From Trametes villosa (Eukaryota; Basidiomycota; Agaricomycetes; Polyporales; Polyporaceae): 64,000 nucleotides of DNA. Made by a program: the position numbers and the translations under genes. The notes below the pieces were generated by a model. That model had not been told where the DNA came from and searched no databases. It saw only the letters and a program-made list of their open reading frames with translations. The stretch is taken from contig PUDQ02000001.1 of the NCBI GenBank assembly GCA_002964805.2, positions 186,001-250,000 of the forward strand, given 5' to 3'. Of the stretch, positions 57,501-64,000 are shown one piece after another (positions within the stretch are counted from its first letter, which is position 1; each line of letters starts with the position of its first letter).

Positions 57501-60500
57501 GAGCATCGTCAGGATGATCTTTACCATCCTCTGTAAGCACACCCGTTAACATCCGCGCAAGGTCTAACACTCACTCTGAACGACATCTTCGCGATCGTCT
57601 CCTGCGGCTGGCTCTCCGCCTCGGCTTGCGCTGCCTGGCGGTACCTATCGTGCGAGAAGCTGCACATGTCCCTCGCACGCTGTATCAGCCAGCCCTCCGC
57701 GATCGCAGTCTGCAGCCCGCGGATCGAGCGGCGCGTCGTCGACGACCCGTTCTCCTTCTCGCGGAAGTTGTGCACCGCCTTGCTCACGTTCCACATGTCC
57801 TCGTGCTCCTCCTCCGTCCCGCTCCCGCTGCTCCCCGAGTCGTCCCAGTCCATGAGCAGCGCGACCTCCGCAACCTTGAACGTCGGCCCGAAGAACGACG
57901 CCCAGATCACGAACTTGCGCGCGTCCTCGGGCAGCTCGCGCAGGTGGCTCACCAGGAAGCCGAGGTCGCCCGGCGTTGCGATCGACTTCTTGTCGAACAG
58001 CGTCGTTTCAATCGCCGCGATGTCGAACCTGCACTCCCCTCAGCGATCTATACACTGCACAGGAGCAGCAGCACTCACTGCCAGTTATTCTTGTCCCAGT
58101 CGTACCATATCTGCGGATCCTCGACATTAGCTCGATGTGTCCAGGATGAGGACGGAGCGCACGCACATGTCGTTGTCGATACAGCGTCGTGAGGATATTC
58201 CGCGCAGAGAACGGGTTGCCCTCCGATGCTCCGTGGATGATGCGCGCGAGGTGTGCGACCTCCTCCTTCGGCCGGTGCAGCGTGCGCGCGACGAGGGTCG
58301 AAACCGCGGGGTAGCTGAGGGGCTCGAGCTGTATCCACGTCGTCGACTTCGTGGAGAAGGTTTGCCGTATCCTTTCCAGCCGGTCGCTACACGGGTCGGG
58401 TCAGCACGGACTCGAGTGCGCGTGCAGACGTTACTCACGTCCTGTCCGACCGCACCGTTGCGAAGATGAGCTAGCAACGTGTCAGGCAGTCAGTATGACA
58501 TCTTCCGGCTGCGCCCGTGAGACCCTTACCAGACGGGTGCGGGAATTAACCAAAGCATTAAGCAAATCAAGAGATCTGCCAACCACGCGTCAACTAATGT
58601 TACTTCAAAGGCCAGGTAAGGTACGCACGAATCGGGAGCCTCGTGCAAATCATCAAGAAACAGCGCAAACAGCCTCGTCTCCGCAAGCACCGCGAACACG
58701 CTCTCGACGAGCGACTGGAAGCGCGCCGGCAGCTCGCTCGTCTCGAGCGTCTCCTGCGGCGTGTCGATCACGATGTCGAACAGCGCGAAGATCGTCTTCA
58801 GCTCTGGCGCGCCTTCGTACAGCAATGGCACATTCTGCAGCTGCGGTCCGAGCCTCTGCTTGAGGTCGTTGACGAACCGGTGCAGGTCCGAGTGGAACAC
58901 GATCAGTTGCCGCAAGACGTGTGAGAGACAGGCGAGCTATATGCGTGCGTGTCAGTGAGCTCATACCGTAGCGGCCGGCACGGCGGCGGTGTCACTCACC
59001 AGCGATGCAAATGGCCCTGGTTCAACTTCGGAGAACTTCGCCTGTCCCCAAAGGCCATGCGCTACGGGACCAAGAGGTAAGCGAAAGCCACGCCGCCGAG
59101 CGTATGCAAAGATACGCACATCTCCACTTCGCCTGCTGAGCCAAAATAAGCGAACTCTTGCCGGCACTAACATCGCCCATGTGAGTACCCTGGAGGTCCA
59201 CGAGACATGTGGGGACCTACCCGGGTGGCCCGACGATGATGGCGGCATGAGTCCTGGCCCGACTATGTGACGGCGTTAGTGCGACGCGTCGGAGGCCGTC
59301 GCTCGTCGACGCCGTCCCAGATGTAACGGTCATGACGGAGCCCTGCTGGGTCACCGTCTCGATCGAGGATATCTTCGAGCCAGGGGACTCCGGGGAGATG
59401 AGCATCTGCGCGGACGCAGAACTCTTGCTCGACATCGAGTCGCTCGGGTCCTCGGCCGTGCCCACCGTGCTCGTACCGCCGCTCCCGCTCGAGCTAACGA
59501 TGAACGAGCCGCGCGACGCGCCGATTTGTCGCGAGTAGCTCGTGGACGTATGCCGGATGATGTTGCGGATCGTCTCGAGCTCCTTGTCGCGCCCAAATAA
59601 GGGGCTCGGGATGGTGAACTCCATGCACCGGTCCTCGGTGGCGATGTCGAAATACGGGATCAGCTCCGCGGGCTCGTCGGAGGATAAGGCGACCGCCGCG
59701 AGCAGTCGGCGCTGACATTCGAGGAGGTCGGCCTTGAGCCCGTACGCGCTCTGGTACCGCCCGTCTGGCGACTTTGAGAGCAGCTTCTCGATGATCATCG
59801 CGAGGACCTGGGGGATGTCGCGGCGCACTTCGTGTACCGGCATCGGCCGCTTCTGCACTACAGCGTGTAACAACTCCAGAGGCCCACCTTCGAAGGGCAT
59901 CGTACCCCGACCTACCAAGAGTGTCCAGAACATGATACCAATGGAGTATAGGTCCGTCCGGTGGTCCTCCGCGAGGTTTTCCATGCTTCCTGTCTGCTCC
60001 GGCGCGAAGTAGCATAGGGCCTCCTTCACCTTGAGCTTCTGCACCTCCTCGAACGCGTCCGCCTGAAGCACGAACTCCGAAGGCACTCCAAACTGCTCCA
60101 AAGACACTGCACGGTTGCCGAAGTGCACCAGTCGCACGAGGCCGCTGTGGTGATTGAGGTGGAACGCGTTGGCGCGCACCTCGCGATGAATGAGTCCCTG
60201 TCGGTGCATCATCTCCAAGCAGTGTGTCGCCTGGATCGCGAATTCGAGGAAAGTCGCGAGGTCCATGATTTCTATCGCCTCCATTTCCTCCATCGTATAT
60301 GGCTCCTCGACGCCGGACATGTACACATCGCGGTGAGAGGAGGCTGGACGAGCACGGGAGATGTCGCCGAAGAGCAGATTGTTGACTTTGGCGGGGGGAA
60401 AGTAGCGGCCGAGGATGTTAAGGCCGGGGTGGAAGAGGAGGAGCACGGCGCAATCGCCGTTCGTCTTGGCGATCGTGAAGAAGTCGATCATGCGCAGGGT

Positions 60501-61673
60501 TGTGCTCGAGGACTCTGGGGAGGTGGCCATCTTCTCGAGACTAGAATAGCATTCTGCCGTCAGCGTGGCCGTTCAAAGCTTCGCGGCACGGCGAAGAAGC
60601 GTCTGCGAGTATATACCAGATCTGTAGGAGTGGGACCCGGGACCAAGCTCCAACTCCCACGGAGACACCCAATCTTAGTGGGAGTCACTGCCATGCGCGT
60701 ACAGGTCACACTTGCATAGCGCGTTAACGATTACTGGCCATCCTGCCCTTATGAAGGAGCAGTTCAGCCGTGCGAGCCGCTTTCGCGGTATGTTGGTCAC
60801 TGTCGCTTCTGACTCGTAGTAGCCACACACTCCGGCGGCACAGTGGCTGCCGGGGTGTGTCGTTACCCGGGTCAGCGAGCTCTTCCGGCCAATCCGCGGA
60901 TATGCATGAGCTTGCCATAAACCAACCACAGCGACTAGCAAAACAGAGTTCTACTCGAGCTGTTCTCCGCAGGAGACGCATACACTAGCGTGCGTGGTGT
61001 GTATGTAGGCTGTCGGCTGGATGGCCAAAGGCCCACTAGCACTCAAAGCTGGCCGGTAGCATTGTTTTGAATGTGTGTTGTTTGTCTCTCCCAATGTTCT
61101 GGTCGTCGCTGCATCTGCCGCGATCACGATGCCCGGCTTTCCGAGCAGACCGTCGCATGTGGTACACATTCCCGCGCTGACGCACACGGCTGTGCGCGCG
61201 ACATAGCGGTAAGCCGTCCCCATCGCAGCCGTACAGAAAGCGCGACTAGCTCCAGAACCAACACGCAAGCACACGCTCGCCACTCCGTTATTTTGCGGCA
61301 TCATTCTGTGGCATGCTCTTGAAAGCCGGATGGTCGCGGTACGACGGCCGTGCGAGGTAGACAGTATGGAACTCACATGTGGGCCTCCCGCTCAAGCAAC
61401 ATCGACGCATTTGAGTGCGCGGGGACGATCTTGGCCAACACGCTCGTTCCGTCCTGCAGATTCGTCCCTTCGGCGAGGAGTGTCATGCTGCCGGTGTCCT
61501 CCCATGGCACGGCCTGTACGGCGGGGTATAGGCGCGGTAATTAGCACTCCTGCGAGGCGTGCGCGGGGAAGTACGGCAGGGCTGACCTTCTCGAAGGTGT
61601 AGCCGGGGACGGAAAGGATGCCATCCTTGAAGTAGAGCGTCGGGAGGGCGGGTTGCGCGTATTTGCGGCGCAT
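51508..61673 (-). CDS. Group X hybrid histidine kinase (pseudokinase-ATPase-GAF-HK-REC)
   Basis: One large gene. Exon 1 is 61673-61587 ([18 protein letters not shown]), exon 2 is 61513-61377 and exon 3 is 60540-59221; then many small exons run to the TAG at 51508. Domains in order begin with a kinase-like domain whose catalytic loop is HREVRANAF and whose DFG position is HFG, so it is likely a pseudokinase. An AAA-type ATPase follows (Walker A GPPGAGKSS, Walker B LFALFLDD), then a long helical region. Next come a GAF domain ([40 protein letters not shown]), the phospho-acceptor helix [15 protein letters not shown], and an HATPase domain ([40 protein letters not shown]). The receiver comes last ([20 protein letters not shown], then IVALSAD and FFSKPLKK), ending with a Pro-rich tail. 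Known relatives (S. pombe Mak2/Mak3, Candida Chk1) sense oxidative stress through the phosphorelay. The histidine, G-boxes, receiver Asp and Lys are intact. Internal junctions are approximate. Estimated length is well over 2,000 aa. Confidence 0.9.
60541..61376 (-). other. Unusually long intron (836 nt) of the histidine-kinase gene
   Basis: The donor GTGAGT follows GAG-GCC-CAC-AT at 61377. The acceptor TTCTAG precedes T-CTC-GAG-AAG at 60540. Joining gives [16 protein letters not shown], in frame and matching a kinase N-lobe. Other introns in this window are mostly 50-115 nt. No terminal repeats or nested gene were found inside. An ATG at 60530 shortly after the acceptor could serve a shorter transcript. 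Confidence 0.7.
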
Positions 61674-62405
61674 TGCGCGTGTCGGGCTCTGGGAGCCTGG
61701 CGGAGCGCAGGTTCAAGCAAAGAGAGGCAGGGAACGCGAGGCAGCGGGAGAGAAAAGCGAGCGGCGGGAGACAAGCAGGGTGAGATCAGGAGTTGCCTTG
61801 CTGGGCGACCGGGGCAGGCGACATGCAAACCGGCGAGGCACTGGCAGCTGTCTGCTGAGAGTCGCGGACCAGTGAGAGCACACGCTGAGCCCGATGATGG
61901 CGTCCGGGCCTCGACCCGAACTGATCACCTCAGCGACGCAGACGTCATTTCCCCGGCGTCTCTTCCGGGATATCTATACGACGCCATGTGCGCATCTCTC
62001 CCGCCAATTTTCCAGGCACCTCGTCCAACGTTCGCACACGCACGAACTTCACAGCTATCAGATTCGGCGCAGGCGTCCATCCAACCTTGGCGCGAGATAC
62101 CCCTTCGCTCAGCGTGAACGCGTGACTATTGGCTGCTGTCAACACACTCTGTGCATGTACAACAGGCTCGGACAGCTTGATTGACTCGGAGATTGTCAGC
62201 CCGGGGTATGCATGAGCTGAGAACAACCTGCTAACCCTGATGAAAGAGATGTTCTAAACATCGAGCGGTGCCTGTATGATCTCTAGTAACTCAGTAAGAC
62301 TCTGAAGAGCTTACACACAAACCAACCACCGGACTGCACACGCCGTTCGTTACAGGCCAATAACATCCATTGGAGGGGGGCGTGGTGTATGAATCAACAG
62401 TACGG
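61674..62405. other. Intergenic region, histidine kinase promoter / SUB2 3' end
   Basis: About 730 bp. It lies upstream of the histidine-kinase start and downstream of the SUB2 stop (both genes on the - strand). No domain-bearing frame was seen. Confidence 0.4.
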
Positions 62406-64000
62406 TTACAGGGGCGCAAGGTAAGCTAAGACACAGAAAGCGGGACAGCGCGAGAAAGCCAGCACATGCATCGTGCTCGGTAATTAAGACGTCACTGCAG
62501 ACGATGATTTCAGTAAACGATTCAGCGCAAAAGAGACTGGAACACGTACTGTAACTCGCGGGATCGATGTGGTCCGGCAGCTCGGGCACCGCGACCTCGA
62601 AGCGCGACTGGATGGCCGCCATCACCTGCTGGTCGCTCTCCGACGACACGAAGGTGATAGCGAGACCCTTTGTTCCGAAACGACCCGCACGACTAGGATG
62701 CGCCGCTCAGCATTTTGCACGGATAGACGACCCAAACACACTCACCCAACGCGGTGCAGGTAGCTGTCGGCGTCTGGAGGCGAGTCGTAGTTGATCACAA
62801 TGTTGACCCGCTCCACATCGATGCCACGGCCGAAGATGTCGGTCGCCACAAGAATGCGCTTCTCGAACGCCTTGAAGGCGGTGTACCGGGCGATACTGCA
62901 TACGCATATCAGTCGCAGAAGATCATACAGGCGGAGTGAGATGACGCACCGCTCCTCCTGCGCGAGGCCGGAGTGAATGGCGATACTCGGGAAGTTGCAC
63001 GATACCAAGAGCTTGTCAAGCTCAATCGCGCGCGCCACCGACTTCACGAAGATCACGACCTATTTTGGGGTCAACAGGCTACTCCGCAACACGCACAACA
63101 CACGACAGACCTGGTTGAACTCGAGCGTGTCAAGGAGCTCGTTCAGCTTCCGGTTCTTGCCGACTTCCTCGAGCTTGACGTAGTGCTGCTGGAGACCGTG
63201 GAGCGTGAGCTTCGTCTCGTCGTCGACGAAGATTTCCAGGGGCTGCGAGAACTGTTAGAAACCAGTTTGACACGACAGCTTAGGAAACATACGTTGGCCA
63301 TGAACTTCTTGCACGTAATCCGGATGTCTTTCGCGAGCGTCGCGCTGAACATCATGACTTGCTTGTGGTGTGGCGTCGCCCGGAAGATCTCTTGCACGTC
63401 GCGTCTCATGTCTGATGGGACGGTGGCGTAGATGGTAAGTTGACCGTCGAATGGATAACGGAGCAAAAAGAGCAGGAACGAAGAATGAAGCGGGCAAGGC
63501 GAAGGTGCACAATCAGAGTCGCGGCTTCATGGGGCGTCTGACCACTTGAACTTGCGTTGCGACTTGGCGTGCGACGTCAACGAAGACGACCGCTGCCTTG
63601 ACCGTCGAGTTCGTTGGTGCTTCATCCGCCGTTCTCTGCCTCCCGTCGATCCACACCACCACCCTCCGCAACCACACCGTCCGCTGAACCGGGGCCGAAT
63701 TGTCGCAGGAGGTCGCTCAGGCGCGCGTGCGCCGCAAGACAGGCAGCCGAATAGCAGCTTGACGCCCGGAAAGGCCGATGCCGCGTGGAGCACAAACGAT
63801 GCACGAAGCAGGATTGGAGGCCGAAATTCGCATGAAACTAACCGAGCTGTTCGAGCATTTTGTCGCACTCGTCCAGGATGAAGTGCTTGACTTTGGAGGC
63901 ATCGAGGACCTTGTCCCTCACGAGGGCGTTGAGTCGGCCGGGGGTCGCGACCACGATGTGCGGGCACTTGGTCTTGTCGCGGAGGAGTTCGGCATCCTTG
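62406..64000 (-). CDS. SUB2: DECD-box RNA helicase Sub2/UAP56, 3' part
   Basis: Partial: the 5' end lies beyond the right edge. The visible part holds motif Ib ([11 protein letters not shown]) and the diagnostic DECD box ([13 protein letters not shown]), which separates Sub2/UAP56 from ordinary DEAD helicases. It continues with [20 protein letters not shown], motif III (MMFSATL), [40 protein letters not shown], motif IV ([16 protein letters not shown]), motif V ([20 protein letters not shown]) and motif VI (HRVGRAGRFG), then [16 protein letters not shown]. The end is [11 protein letters not shown], a short intron and TYLAPL before a TAA at 62406. Sub2 couples splicing to mRNA export as part of TREX and acts in early spliceosome assembly. 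All motifs seen are intact. The exact last exon is inferred. Confidence 0.95.

Noticed and set aside
60903..61322. Short frames inside the 836-nt intron as a nested gene.
   Set aside because: No frame over about 140 codons, no domain, and no conserved motif on either strand.
1..64000. CRISPR arrays, operon-style gene clusters, or a secondary-metabolite cluster.
   Set aside because: No spaced direct repeats were seen, all genes have eukaryotic introns, and the gene set is mostly unrelated housekeeping and signalling functions.

Overview
This window is nuclear DNA from a filamentous basidiomycete, most likely an Agaricomycete. The genes are dense and intron-rich, with mostly short introns (about 50-80 nt) that carry CTNAY-type branch sites. 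Several families also point to this group: fungal MATA-type HMG-box factors, a group X hybrid histidine kinase, a white-rot Lam16A-like GH16 and a Clr4-like methyltransferase. A polypore-like source is a guess. No virus, plasmid, CRISPR array or rRNA/tRNA gene was recognised.

Layout, left to right (- and + give the strand): BTB/POZ protein (-), TRAPP subunit Trs31 (+), class 1 dihydroorotate dehydrogenase-like enzyme (+), HMG-box factor 1 (-), a gene-poor 2.7 kb with a candidate MITE, CaM-kinase (+), chromodomain-SET H3K9 methyltransferase (-), Puf4-like RNA-binding protein (-), Vps38/UVRAG-like PI3K subunit (-), an acidic orphan (+), GYF-domain protein (-), SLC33A1-type acetyl-CoA transporter (-), CCA-adding enzyme (+), HMG-box factor 2 (-), Rok1 helicase (-), ribosomal protein S29 (+), secreted GH16 glucanase (+), DHA1-type MFS transporter (+), a 10 kb group X hybrid histidine kinase (-), and the 3' part of Sub2/UAP56 (-), which runs off the right edge. 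These genes do not form one pathway. Most are housekeeping functions: vesicle traffic, tRNA maturation, ribosome biogenesis, mRNA export and post-transcriptional control. They are interspersed with signalling and regulatory genes. Four close head-to-head pairs, or three if the 1.2 kb ROK1/RPS29 gap is excluded, probably share promoters.

The most unusual feature is exon architecture. Reading frames and conserved domains can only be restored with very small exons: 7 nt in the BTB gene, 7 nt and probably 5 nt in the methyltransferase, 12 and 19 nt in the transporter, and a 9-nt last exon in RPS29. Three GC-AG introns are also inferred. Other points of interest are a candidate MITE with 35-bp terminal inverted repeats, a 15-bp motif shared upstream of the two HMG-box genes, an 836-nt intron in the histidine-kinase gene, and a dual-start CCA-adding enzyme with a mitochondrial-type leader. 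All exon models were deduced by eye from frame, splice sites and family motifs. For the BTB, TRS31, both HMG, CaMK, methyltransferase and RPS29 genes the exon lengths sum to a multiple of three.
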